Below are positions 1-5,839 of a stretch of DNA of 8,041 nucleotides, piece by piece (position 1 is the first letter of the stretch; the number at the start of each line of letters is the position of its first letter). The position numbers and the translations under genes were made by a program. Where the stretch lies: the NCBI GenBank assembly GCA_964439215.1, contig CAYTNY010000092.1, positions 1 through 8,041 on the forward strand. Direction: 5' to 3'. The notes beneath the pieces were generated by a model. The model was not told the DNA's origin. It did no database searches and was given only the letters and a program-made list of their open reading frames with translations. This DNA comes from CAYTNY01 sp964439215 (GTDB lineage Bacteria > Oederibacteriota > PGYV01 > CAYTNY01).

Positions 1-16
1 TTCCAACGGTTTTTGT

Positions 17-45
17 TTGACAGAAATCGCAGCCTGTTGTATATA
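17..45 (+). promoter_or_regulatory. Candidate sigma70-type promoter
   Basis: A perfect -35 box TTGACA (17-22) is followed after 17 bases by TATATA (40-45), a 4/6 match to the -10 consensus. Transcription would start near position 52, leaving about 170 untranslated bases before the first gene at 221. The -35 box also supplies a TTG codon in frame with that gene. The long open frame running in from position 17 is therefore probably promoter and leader, not protein. I see no other clear element between 46 and 208. Confidence 0.5.
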
Positions 46-220
46 TATTTCAATTGCTGCCGGAGAAGTACCCAACACTGTATATACTCGTAAAACATAT
101 AGAGGAAAACAGCGGGTTGTTATTCGGTTTAGGTTGACCAATCTATTTTTTCAGGGAATCCATAAAAAACTTAGCGGCTTTGGCAAAATTTTATTTTTAT
201 ACCGCGATAGGGAGGTTGTG

Positions 221-529
221 ATGGAAAGTGAGTTTAAGTATTCCAAAATATTAAAGGAAAAAGGAGATGAGTTTGTCATGGCGTATTTCAGGAAATATCC
301 TGAAGATATGCTCGGCAGCAGCGGGGTAAGGCAAAATAATAAAGGGCAGCATATAAAAATAACTATTGAGTGCAAAAACCGCAAGTGCGGGCAGTTCGAT
401 ATCTATTATGAGCCCGCTCAATCATCTTTTGAGCTGGATACTCAATATATCAAAGGGGCGGCGGCGCATGATGCCGAAATAAGGGTTCTGAAAGTGTGGA
501 ATGAGTTAAATGTCAAAGCGGGGTTATAG
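221..529 (+). CDS. Hypothetical protein, 102 residues
   Basis: I do not recognise this protein family. The start is chosen at ATG 221 because AGGGAGG (209-215) lies five bases upstream. The frame stays open back to position 17, but that stretch contains a promoter and its translation does not look like a normal protein. The product is soluble, with no signal peptide or membrane segment. It has a charged, helical-looking N-terminus (residues 1-30). Residues 44-63 look like beta structure and carry Cys-x4-Cys (C51, C56), followed by a mixed C-terminal helix. Two cysteines alone are not enough to call a metal site. The next gene starts 39 bases downstream with its own strong ribosome-binding site, so the two are probably co-transcribed. 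This neighbour is a nucleic-acid-binding type protein, but that says little about function here. Confidence 0.7.
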   Translation: MESEFKYSKILKEKGDEFVMAYFRKYPEDMLGSSGVRQNNKGQHIKITIECKNRKCGQFDIYYEPAQSSFELDTQYIKGAAAHDAEIRVLKVWNELNVKAGL

Positions 530-568
530 TGCGTAAATATAAAAACAGCATAAAACAGGAGGAGAGCA

Positions 569-772
569 ATGGCTGTAGTAACCGCCGGTAAAAGAACATA
601 TTTTTTGGACGTAAAGACAGCAAAAAACGGAGGGAAGTATCTGACTATCAGGGAAGCCACCGAAGGGGACTCTCCTGATAAGAAAAACAGCCACAGAATT
701 ATGGTTTTTGAGGAAAAATTTAAAGATTTTTCTAATGCGGTAGAGGAAGTGAAAAAGGAATTAAATAAATAA
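569..772 (+). CDS. PUR-alpha-like (DUF3276-type) nucleic-acid-binding protein
   Basis: A 67-residue protein whose pattern fits a single PUR repeat. KRTYFLDVK (residues 8-16) and GKYLTIREA (22-30) look like adjacent beta strands, HRIMVFEEKF (42-51) like a further strand, and a C-terminal amphipathic helix follows (about 52-66). Bacterial members of this family, such as BpuR of Borrelia, bind single-stranded DNA and RNA and can regulate gene expression. A nucleic-acid-binding role here is inferred from that family. The start is secure: AGGAGGAG (557-564) lies four bases before ATG. The gene is second in an apparent two-gene operon with the unknown protein at 221-529. The spacer after it can fold into a nested hairpin but lacks a good T-tract. 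The family call rests on recognised sequence pattern only; a search of DUF3276/PUR profiles would confirm it. Confidence 0.65.
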   Translation: MAVVTAGKRTYFLDVKTAKNGGKYLTIREATEGDSPDKKNSHRIMVFEEKFKDFSNAVEEVKKELNK

Positions 773-785
773 ACTCAATGGTGTT

Positions 786-835
786 CCCGGAACGGCCGCA
801 GTGGAGTTTCTCCATACAGAACCCGGAATGGCCGT
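786..835. repeat. Imperfect 13-base direct repeat with nested hairpins
   Basis: CCCGGAACGGCCG (786-798) recurs as CCCGGAATGGCCG (822-834), with one mismatch and a start-to-start distance of 36 bases. Between the copies TGGAG (802-806) pairs with CTCCA (810-814) around a TTT loop. On a larger scale ACGGCC (792-797) can pair with GGCCGT (830-835). This could be the end of the upstream operon's transcript, but the downstream bases (GATTGTTTAATT) are not a good terminator T-tract. It could also be a protein-binding site. Function unknown. Confidence 0.45.
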
Positions 836-848
836 GATTGTTTAATTA

Positions 849-877
849 TTAGAGTTTAAAGTATATGCTGCTATAAA
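849..877 (+). promoter_or_regulatory. Candidate extended -10 promoter upstream of first SEC-C gene
   Basis: TATAAA (872-877) is preceded by TG at 869-870, giving the extended -10 arrangement TGCTATAAA. The -35 region 17 bases upstream (TTAGAG, 849-854) is weak, as is common with extended -10 promoters. Transcription from about 883 would place the ribosome-binding site and ATG of the possible leader ORF (905) right at the start of the message. Confidence 0.4.
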
Positions 878-904
878 TTTTATATTTTCAAGAAAGGGAT
901 CTAC

Positions 905-949
905 ATGCTGTTGAATTTATTGCATTTTCACAGTAGAATAGAACTCTGA
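905..949 (+). CDS. Possible leader peptide, 14 residues
   Basis: A short open frame encodes MLLNLLHFHSRIEL. A good ribosome-binding site, GAAAGGGA (892-899), lies five bases before the ATG. Five of the 14 residues are leucine, using CTG, TTG, TTA, TTG and CTC codons. It stops 49 bases before the SEC-C gene at 999. A weak stem GGCCT/AGGCC (955-959 with 977-981) lies in between. This layout resembles a translated leader that could couple to the downstream gene. There is no conservation evidence, and a second promoter candidate (911-939) overlaps it, so it may be chance. Confidence 0.25.
   Translation: MLLNLLHFHSRIEL
911..939 (+). promoter_or_regulatory. Candidate sigma70-type promoter for first SEC-C gene
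   Basis: TTGAAT (911-916, 4/6 to consensus) and TAGAAT (934-939, 5/6) are separated by the optimal 17 bases. The predicted start near 946 would give a leader of about 50 bases before the ATG at 999. It competes with the extended -10 candidate at 849-877; both could be used. Confidence 0.5.
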
Positions 950-998
950 AAACCGGCCTGGCGGTAAAAAATTTCAAGGCCTGAAACAAAGGAAAAAA

Positions 999-1799
999 AT
1001 GAGCGAGAAACCCGGAAGAAACAGCCCGTGCCCTTGCGGCAGCGGGAAAAAGTATAAGAACTGCTGCTTTGGCAGAGATGCTGCTGAAAGACGCAGAAAG
1101 GAATTTGATAAAGAGTTTGAAGAAATTATGACAGGAACCATGCTGGATGAGTATATGATGTTGATGCGGGGGCTTATGATGTTCCTGCAGAAAGAAATGC
1201 AGTTTGGTCCGAACAGCAGTGAGCTGAGAAAAGCGCAGAAGTATTTTGAAGCGCATTTCAGGCCTGATCACCCGGACGGCGTGCCCGGGACATATGAGAG
1301 CAACTGGCTGGTTTTTGATCTCCGTTACGGAAAAACGCAGGAAACAACAGCTGAAAGATTTATGAAATCCGAATTTTACGAAGGGCTGCGGGACCCGGGG
1401 CCTGAATTCATAAAAATTATGTCGAAATCCCACCTTGCTTTTTATAAAGTGCTGTCGGTTGCTGAAAAATCCGCGGTATTTGAAGATATGTATCTTGAAG
1501 ACGGAAAAATTTTTATTAATCTTTTAGACGGAGAGTTTGTCAATGAAATGCAGCCCGGACAGATATGGTTCACCAGGCTGTATGGAACCCCTGCAGAATC
1601 ATTCATGGCGTCAAAACCATATTTTTTTATGAAAGAAGAAACTGTAAACCTGAGGAAAAATCTTGATATTCTGATGGAACAGTTTGATGTAAAATTTCCG
1701 GGCAGCACATACAATAAAGAAGAAAAATACAGGCGCATGATGAAAGAAACGGTTCCGTTCTGGTCAGATTATATGACCCGCGGAGAAAACCCGCATTAG
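999..1799 (+). CDS. SEC-C motif protein, 266 residues
   Basis: The N-terminus holds a full SEC-C zinc-binding motif: C11-x-C13-x8-C22-C23 within PGRNSPCPCGSGKKYKNCC. This is the same module that ends SecA and binds zinc and SecB or ribosomes there. Many stand-alone SEC-C proteins have no known role. After a charged helix (27-45), residues 80-220 form a globular region with landmarks FRPDHP (87-92), WLVFDLRYGK (103-112) and WFTRLYG (190-196). The same landmarks recur in the larger SEC-C protein at 6096-7517, so the two look paralogous. No signal peptide or membrane segment is seen; the protein is probably cytoplasmic. AAAGGA (988-993) sits five bases before the ATG. The gene appears to be its own transcription unit, with promoter candidates upstream and 114 bases before the next gene. 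Specific function is unknown. Confidence 0.85.
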   Translation: MSEKPGRNSPCPCGSGKKYKNCCFGRDAAERRRKEFDKEFEEIMTGTMLDEYMMLMRGLMMFLQKEMQFGPNSSELRKAQKYFEAHFRPDHPDGVPGTYESNWLVFDLRYGKTQETTAERFMKSEFYEGLRDPGPEFIKIMSKSHLAFYKVLSVAEKSAVFEDMYLEDGKIFINLLDGEFVNEMQPGQIWFTRLYGTPAESFMASKPYFFMKEETVNLRKNLDILMEQFDVKFPGSTYNKEEKYRRMMKETVPFWSDYMTRGENPH

Positions 1800-1913
1800 A
1801 TGCAGGACTTGCGCTGCTTGTATCCGGCGGCTTTGTTATCAGATGAGGAAAATTAATTTTGGAATGTGTATTTGAAATTAAGTATTCTGCATTAAAATAT
1901 AGAGGGGTGTCTT

Positions 1914-2639
1914 ATGGATGAACATAATGAATCCATACTTGGTCTGTCTGAGGAAGAAAACTTCCAAAATGTAGATATTGATGTTGTTGCGGCTGAGCTG
2001 GGCAAGGCGGCTGAAAGTGTTAGGGAGTATTTTCCGTCTTTGGAAGGCAAAAAAAATTACTGCGTGTTGAAATGCACGCAGGCTCTTGCGGCTGAACTTG
2101 AATATATGAAGGAAGGGGCGCGCGGGCCTGTTGATCATCTGGGGTGGAGAGTCCGTAATATCTTTGAGATTATGCTGAAACTTCTGAATTTTATTGAACT
2201 CGGCACAACAAAAGAAGAACTCGATAATCACGCGGAGATGGAATACCTTAAAAACACCGCTGAAATTATAAGGAATATTCAGTTCTGCAAGAACGGAAAA
2301 AGCCTGCGTGTTGAATTTATAAATACACCCCGGGAAAACAGGATGCTTAATGCTGCTGCTGATGATATTCTCCGGTACGGAAAAAAAGTAAGGCGTTTAA
2401 GGGTTGATATCGGCGGGGGGGATACCAAACGCGGATTTGTTGAGCGGCATGGATTGACAAAGGAGTATGATTCTATGTACAGGCTCACGTGCAAATATGC
2501 GCATATTTCATCAATGAAACTGGTAAATGATGATTCACGTTTTGAAAAAGTCAGCCGTGTATCAATGCTGGAAACAGCGCTGCTGTATACCGAGGAGATT
2601 CAGAATATAATTGGAGAGTACAAAAAAGCCGGCGCATAA
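1914..2639 (+). CDS. DUF5677/HEPN-like helical protein, 241 residues
   Basis: A mostly helical soluble protein. Residues 79-94 (RVRNIFEIMLKLLNFI) and 185-200 (YDSMYRLTCKYAHISS) look like the two conserved helices of DUF5677-type proteins. The second contains R190-x6-H197, compatible with the R-x4-6-H signature of HEPN ribonucleases. HEPN proteins often act as RNases in toxin-antitoxin or antiviral systems; whether this one is catalytic is unproven. GAGGGG (1902-1907) lies six bases before the ATG. A weak promoter is possible (TTGAAA at 1872-1877, TAAAAT at 1893-1898, 15-base spacing). A RecQ helicase gene starts 42 bases after the stop with only a feeble stem between, so co-transcription is likely. 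It could instead be an unrelated helical protein with a chance R-H pair; a structure prediction and profile search would settle this. Confidence 0.6.
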   Translation: MDEHNESILGLSEEENFQNVDIDVVAAELGKAAESVREYFPSLEGKKNYCVLKCTQALAAELEYMKEGARGPVDHLGWRVRNIFEIMLKLLNFIELGTTKEELDNHAEMEYLKNTAEIIRNIQFCKNGKSLRVEFINTPRENRMLNAAADDILRYGKKVRRLRVDIGGGDTKRGFVERHGLTKEYDSMYRLTCKYAHISSMKLVNDDSRFEKVSRVSMLETALLYTEEIQNIIGEYKKAGA

Positions 2640-2681
2640 CTTACGGCCGGTTTAAATAATTGTGCAAGGGAGGGAAACAAG

Positions 2682-4517
2682 ATGGCGCCAATTACAGTTT
2701 TAAAAGAGACATTCGGGTATGAGAATTTCAGGCCCGGGCAGAAAGAGCTTATTGACAATATGCTTGCGGGCAGGGATTCCATCGGAATAATGCCTACAGG
2801 CGCGGGAAAGTCCATTACTTTTCAGATACCCGCGCGTCTTATGAAGGGGACCGTTCTGGTTATATCTCCGCTTATTTCGCTTATGAAGGACCAGGTGGAC
2901 GCTCTCGATCAATACGGTTTCAGGGCCGTGTTTATTAATTCAAGTCTTGACCCTGCGGGAAAGGCAGAGAGGCTGTCGAAATTTAAAAAAGGAGAATATG
3001 AACTGGTGTATCTGGCTCCTGAAGCGCTGGATGCGGGTATTGGAGAGTTTCTTGAAAATTATCCCATTGCAATGGTAGTGGTTGACGAGGCGCACTGCAT
3101 CAGCCATTGGGGGCATGATTTCCGTCCTGCTTACCGCAGGCTTGCGGGGCTTAAAAAAAGGCTCGGAAATATTCCGGTTCTTGCCCTGACCGCAACCGCG
3201 ACTTCGCGTGTTGTTGAGGATATAGGGCGCCAGCTGGGAATGAAATCACCGGATATATACAGAGGGTCGTTTTACAGGCCGAATCTGAAAATCGCTTTCC
3301 GGAAAAAAGGCAAAGGCGTGGATGTAAAGCGGTTTGCGCTCCAATACGCGCGCTCGCATAAAGGGCAAAGCGGCATTGTATACTGCTGGAGCAGAAAACG
3401 AGTGGAAGGGTTTGCGGAATACCTGAAAAAAAACGGTATAAAAGCAGTATCGTATCACGCGGGGCTGGCTCCCGCACAGCGTGATAAACATCAGGATATG
3501 TTCCTGAAGGACGATGTTGACGTGGTTGTGGCAACAATTGCTTTTGGTATGGGCATCAACAAATCAAACGTGCGCTACATAATACACGCGGATATGCCCA
3601 AGACAACAGAAGGATTTTACCAGGAAATAGGCCGGGCAGGGCGGGACGGCCTGGACAGCGACTGCATAATGTTTTATTCGTGGGTTGATGTGATGAATTA
3701 TGACTTTTTTCTGAAGGATATGGAAGATGAAGAAGTAAAAGAGGAATTCAGGCAGAAAACAAAAGATATGTTCCGCCTGGCAGACAGAAACACGTGCAGG
3801 CACAGGGAAGTGGTAAAGTATTTCGGCGAAAATATGAACAACTGCGGGGCGTCGTGCGATAAGTGCAGGGGAATAGAGGCGGAACAGCTTATAGAAAATA
3901 AGGAAGAGGCTGTGAAGTCCGTATTGAATACGGATAAAACAGGCAGCCCGCGGGATATGGAGCGTGTTAGCGGCGGGAAGGAAAATTTTGACGCGGAGCT
4001 TTTTGGCGAGCTGAAAGTATTGAGAAGAAAAATGGCGCAGGAACAGGGCCTGCCGCCGTATATAATTTTCAGCGATAAAACGCTTAAATTAATTGCCGGC
4101 GCAATGCCTCAAACCAACGAAGAGTTTCTTGAAATAAACGGAGTAGGCAGAGCCAAACTTGAAAAATACGGAAAAGCATTTATGGATAAAATAAAACAGG
4201 TTTATGGGCCGGAGCCTGAAAGGGAAACGGGGAAAGAAGATTGTGTGATCCCGCCTCTGAATACGGAGAGGCTTGAAACGCTCGCGGAAAAATATGCATC
4301 CATACCCAACCTGAAACACAACACGGATATGATTCCTGAATATATAAGCAAAGAACGCGAAAAGTACAGCCGCGCATACGAAGCGTGGAGCGCCCCGGAA
4401 GACAGGGATTTTATACAGGCATACGAAAGGACAGACAATATAAAAGAATTATGCAGGATATTCCAAAGAAACCCGGGGGCAATAAAAGCAAGAATAAAAA
4501 AGCTTGAATTGGAATAA
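2682..4517 (+). CDS. recQ: RecQ-family ATP-dependent DNA helicase, atypical C-terminus
   Basis: A 3'-to-5' DNA helicase for recombination and fork repair, by family. All core motifs are visible: motif 0 (FRPGQKELI, 16-24), Walker A (MPTGAGKS, 37-44), Ia (SPLISLMKDQV, 62-72), DEAH (135-138), III (LTATAT, 169-174), V (VVVATIAFGMGINK, 281-294) and VI (QEIGRAGRDG, 314-323). Four cysteines (C372, C388, C392, C395) form the RecQ zinc module. Only about 42 residues separate it from an HRDC domain (about 438-508), so the roughly 100-residue RQC winged helix appears absent. The length still reaches 611 because of a C-terminal extension. Its end (about 560-610) reads YEAWSAPEDRDF followed by NPGAIKARIKKL, like small helix-turn-helix modules. 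AAGGGAGGG (2666-2674) sits seven bases before the ATG. The HEPN-like gene lies 42 bases upstream. The symbol reflects the family; this may be a paralogue rather than the housekeeping RecQ. Confidence 0.93.
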   Translation: MAPITVLKETFGYENFRPGQKELIDNMLAGRDSIGIMPTGAGKSITFQIPARLMKGTVLVISPLISLMKDQVDALDQYGFRAVFINSSLDPAGKAERLSKFKKGEYELVYLAPEALDAGIGEFLENYPIAMVVVDEAHCISHWGHDFRPAYRRLAGLKKRLGNIPVLALTATATSRVVEDIGRQLGMKSPDIYRGSFYRPNLKIAFRKKGKGVDVKRFALQYARSHKGQSGIVYCWSRKRVEGFAEYLKKNGIKAVSYHAGLAPAQRDKHQDMFLKDDVDVVVATIAFGMGINKSNVRYIIHADMPKTTEGFYQEIGRAGRDGLDSDCIMFYSWVDVMNYDFFLKDMEDEEVKEEFRQKTKDMFRLADRNTCRHREVVKYFGENMNNCGASCDKCRGIEAEQLIENKEEAVKSVLNTDKTGSPRDMERVSGGKENFDAELFGELKVLRRKMAQEQGLPPYIIFSDKTLKLIAGAMPQTNEEFLEINGVGRAKLEKYGKAFMDKIKQVYGPEPERETGKEDCVIPPLNTERLETLAEKYASIPNLKHNTDMIPEYISKEREKYSRAYEAWSAPEDRDFIQAYERTDNIKELCRIFQRNPGAIKARIKKLELE

Positions 4518-4585
4518 AACCTGTAAAGCCGGCGCCGGGATAATGATAGTGCAGCGGATGAAACCTATGGCGTGTTTTCTGCATA

Positions 4586-4594
4586 TGTTATAAT
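4586..4594 (+). promoter_or_regulatory. Extended -10 promoter for membrane protein gene
   Basis: A perfect TATAAT (4589-4594) preceded by TG at 4586-4587 makes TGTTATAAT, a strong extended -10 element. The -35 region 17 bases upstream (TATGGC, 4566-4571) is poor, which such promoters tolerate. The start would be near 4601, giving a leader of about 70 bases that contains the hairpin at 4628-4653. This separates the membrane protein gene from recQ, which stops at 4517. A GC-rich palindrome CCGGCGCCGG (4529-4538) lies between them but has no T-run. Confidence 0.6.
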
Positions 4595-4627
4595 GAGTAT
4601 GAAAGGTTTTGCGGCTCAGCAGCTTTA

Positions 4628-4653
4628 AAAAGTTTCCGGAGAACCGGACTTTT
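4628..4653 (+). promoter_or_regulatory. Leader hairpin just before a ribosome-binding site
   Basis: AAAAG (4628-4632) pairs with CTTTT (4649-4653), and TCCGG (4635-4639) with CCGGA (4644-4648), around an AGAA loop, with a two-base TT bulge on the left arm. The stem ends five bases before GAGGG (4659-4663). It could act as a weak terminator, an mRNA 5' stabiliser or a control on translation; the sequence does not decide between these. Confidence 0.4.
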
Positions 4654-4669
4654 GAAAAGAGGGATGGGT

Positions 4670-5338
4670 ATGGAAAATGAAACATATAAAAAAACGTATC
4701 AGGCAGTCGTTTATATTCTTAAAATTCTATGGTTTCTTGCGATTCCGTGCGCTTTATTCTGTGTGTTTAATAAACCCATTGATAACATCTGGTTTTACAA
4801 GTATATAGGAATGCTTACAATCGGGACGGGGTTATTTTTTATTTTCGGGTTAATGATAGAGGAAATAGAGCTGGAACTTGCGCCTCTGTATATTTTGTTC
4901 ATTCTGGCAATTCCCATTATTCTTATGTATTCGCTTGTAATGCTGTTTGTTGTGCTGATTATATTAGGATTAATTTATATATTTAGAAATGAACTTGGAC
5001 TTGATCTTCCGCCTGAAGAGGGGCGGATTGACAACAGTATCGGTTTTGCGGAAGAGGTCAACGGAATAATTGACAGGACCTTTACTTTTAAACGGATATG
5101 TAAAATTATATTCTGGGGCGCCGCGGTTTTGGGGCTGATCTTTTTAATTAATAGTTATGACAATTATTATTTGTTTTTTATCCCGTTTACATCGGCAATA
5201 ATATCAAAAGCAACGGCGATTTTTGCCGCAAATTCAAAAATTAAAAAAGCATCAGCCGCTGCTTACCGGTTTTTTGTGGTGATATTTCTTCTGATTTTTA
5301 CGATCATCTGTATAATGTGGATGTTATCGCCGGTGTAG
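4670..5338 (+). CDS. Multi-pass membrane protein of unknown function, 222 residues
   Basis: I do not recognise the family. Hydrophobic segments lie at about residues 12-33, 43-63, 71-105 (long enough for one extended or two short helices), 142-161, 165-187 (weaker) and 200-218. This gives an inner-membrane protein with roughly five to seven passes. A soluble loop at about 106-140 is acidic at its start (PPEEGRIDN) and may be the functional part. No catalytic motif is evident. The start at ATG 4670 is preferred because GAGGG (4659-4663) lies six bases upstream. In-frame TTG 4652 and ATG 4664 lie too close to, or upstream of, that site. It has its own extended -10 promoter and a leader hairpin, and is followed by a 500-base gap, so it seems to be monocistronic. 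Confidence 0.75.
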   Translation: MENETYKKTYQAVVYILKILWFLAIPCALFCVFNKPIDNIWFYKYIGMLTIGTGLFFIFGLMIEEIELELAPLYILFILAIPIILMYSLVMLFVVLIILGLIYIFRNELGLDLPPEEGRIDNSIGFAEEVNGIIDRTFTFKRICKIIFWGAAVLGLIFLINSYDNYYLFFIPFTSAIISKATAIFAANSKIKKASAAAYRFFVVIFLLIFTIICIMWMLSPV

Positions 5339-5511
5339 GAAAAATAAAATTTCTGAATTTTAGATACGCAGACGGAAAAGTTTTGCGGGAAGATATACTC
5401 CTTTGCCAAAGCTTCCGGTTTTTTAAACCAACGCCGGACAGGCCGGGGCCCTGGCTTGCGAAAATATTTTTTGTTGCCTGTATGAATACATACTTAACGT
5501 ATAACGATGCA
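5339..5511. other. Non-coding spacer after membrane protein gene
   Basis: No convincing gene is seen. A + strand open frame crosses it from the end of the membrane protein gene, but lacks a ribosome-binding site and protein-like composition. Small inverted repeats are present: GGTTT/AAACC around TTT (5417-5429) and GTATG/CATAC around AATA (5480-5493). A GC-rich patch covers about 5431-5455. One of these may help end transcription, but none is a textbook terminator. Confidence 0.5.
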
Positions 5512-5525
5512 GGGAACGGCCCATG

Positions 5526-5552
5526 TTTGTTCTTCGAAGTTCACAGAACAAA
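5526..5552. other. 5' hairpin of intergenic element copy A
   Basis: TTTGTTCT (5526-5533) pairs perfectly with AGAACAAA (5545-5552) around an 11-base loop. The matching place in copy B keeps a stem (TTTGT/ACAAA at 7531-7535 and 7553-7557, plus TTCA/TGAA inside it) although its sequence differs. It may be a transcription terminator or part of the element's fold; only a short A-rich run follows, not a T-run. Confidence 0.45.
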
Positions 5553-5611
5553 AGATGATGCCCTTCCGCAACACGCCTATGTGAAAACCTGCATATTAAG
5601 TTTTTTGCTCT

Positions 5612-5653
5612 TAACCGTGAACTGTAAACCGTAAACCGTGAACCGTGAACCGA
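5612..5653. repeat. Heptanucleotide tandem array, six units
   Basis: Six 7-base units run without a break: TAACCGT, GAACTGT, AAACCGT, AAACCGT, GAACCGT, GAACCGA. The consensus is NAACCGT, with variation mainly at the first base. Copy B has three such units (7620-7640). On the opposite strand this reads as repeated ACGGTTC. Variation in unit number suggests slippage. Confidence 0.85.
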
Positions 5654-5689
5654 CACGGCCCCTCCCCTACGAAAACCTTTGTCTGTCCC

Positions 5690-5728
5690 TCGCCGCAGAA
5701 ATGAGGATAGTCCCCATTTCTGCGGTGA
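5690..5728. other. Long stem-loop in intergenic element copy A
   Basis: CCGCAGAAATG (5693-5703) pairs perfectly with CATTTCTGCGG (5715-5725). Three further pairs outward (one G-U) make about 14 base pairs. Inside, GG (5705-5706) and CC (5712-5713) can also pair. The tip GAGGATAGTCCCC looks like a decayed GGGGAC-n-GTCCCC palindrome, which is reminiscent of REP-type sequences. Copy B holds a different-sequence stem at the same place. Confidence 0.7.
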
Positions 5729-5781
5729 TAATATGCGAAAGCGGATTTTTCTGTTTGGCCTTGACCGAAGTAAAACACATC

Positions 5782-5810
5782 TTGCATTTTAGATGCGTCA
5801 GTATTAATAT
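5782..5810 (+). promoter_or_regulatory. Candidate promoter for the DUF6429-SEC-C operon
   Basis: TTGCAT (5782-5787) and TAATAT (5805-5810) are spaced by 17 bases. Both are 4/6 matches to consensus. The start would be near 5817, giving a leader of about 23 bases before ATG 5840. The same TAATATAAA block ends copy B, where it also forms a promoter-like pair. Confidence 0.4.
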
Positions 5811-5839
5811 AAAATTAAATGGTGCAATGGAGGGATGAT

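Larger units (their letters stand above)
5512..5815. repeat. Intergenic element, copy A
   Basis: This stretch is a diverged copy of 7518-7808. Shared blocks occur in the same order: AACCTGCA (5586-5593), the 18 bases TTTTTTGCTCTTAACCGT (5601-5618), CCTCCCCTA (5661-5669), AAAACCTT (5672-5679), AAAGCGGA (5738-5745) and TAATATAAA (5805-5813). It contains a 5' hairpin, a heptamer array, a long stem-loop and a promoter-like end, listed separately. It fills the gap before the DUF6429-SEC-C operon. No transposase is nearby. Function is unknown: it may be a miniature mobile or REP-like element or a structured intergenic RNA/DNA module. Confidence 0.65.

Noticed and set aside
17..220. N-terminal extension of the first gene, starting at TTG 17
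   Set aside because: The TTG is part of a perfect -35 box, the translated stretch does not look like a protein, and a good ribosome-binding site supports ATG 221.
888..1433. 181-residue - strand open frame opposite the first SEC-C gene
   Set aside because: It is the antisense shadow of a well-supported gene with a full SEC-C motif; no start signal was seen.
2629..2650. Terminator between the HEPN-like gene and recQ
   Set aside because: CCGGC/GCCGG gives only five pairs with a 12-base loop, part of it inside the upstream coding region, and the tail TTTAAATAATT is not a T-run.
4593..4628. Short leader ORF before the membrane protein gene (ATG 4593 or 4599)
   Set aside because: It overlaps the -10 box or the predicted transcription start and has no ribosome-binding site.
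5317..5634. + strand open frame overlapping the end of the membrane protein gene
   Set aside because: It has no ribosome-binding site, a composition unlike protein, and runs into the heptamer array and intergenic element.
5423..5656. - strand open frame through element copy A (and a similar one at 7486-7704 through copy B)
   Set aside because: The heptamer array translates as VHGSRFTV-like repeats, an artefact of the repeat. Neither frame has a ribosome-binding site, and the frame changes between copies.
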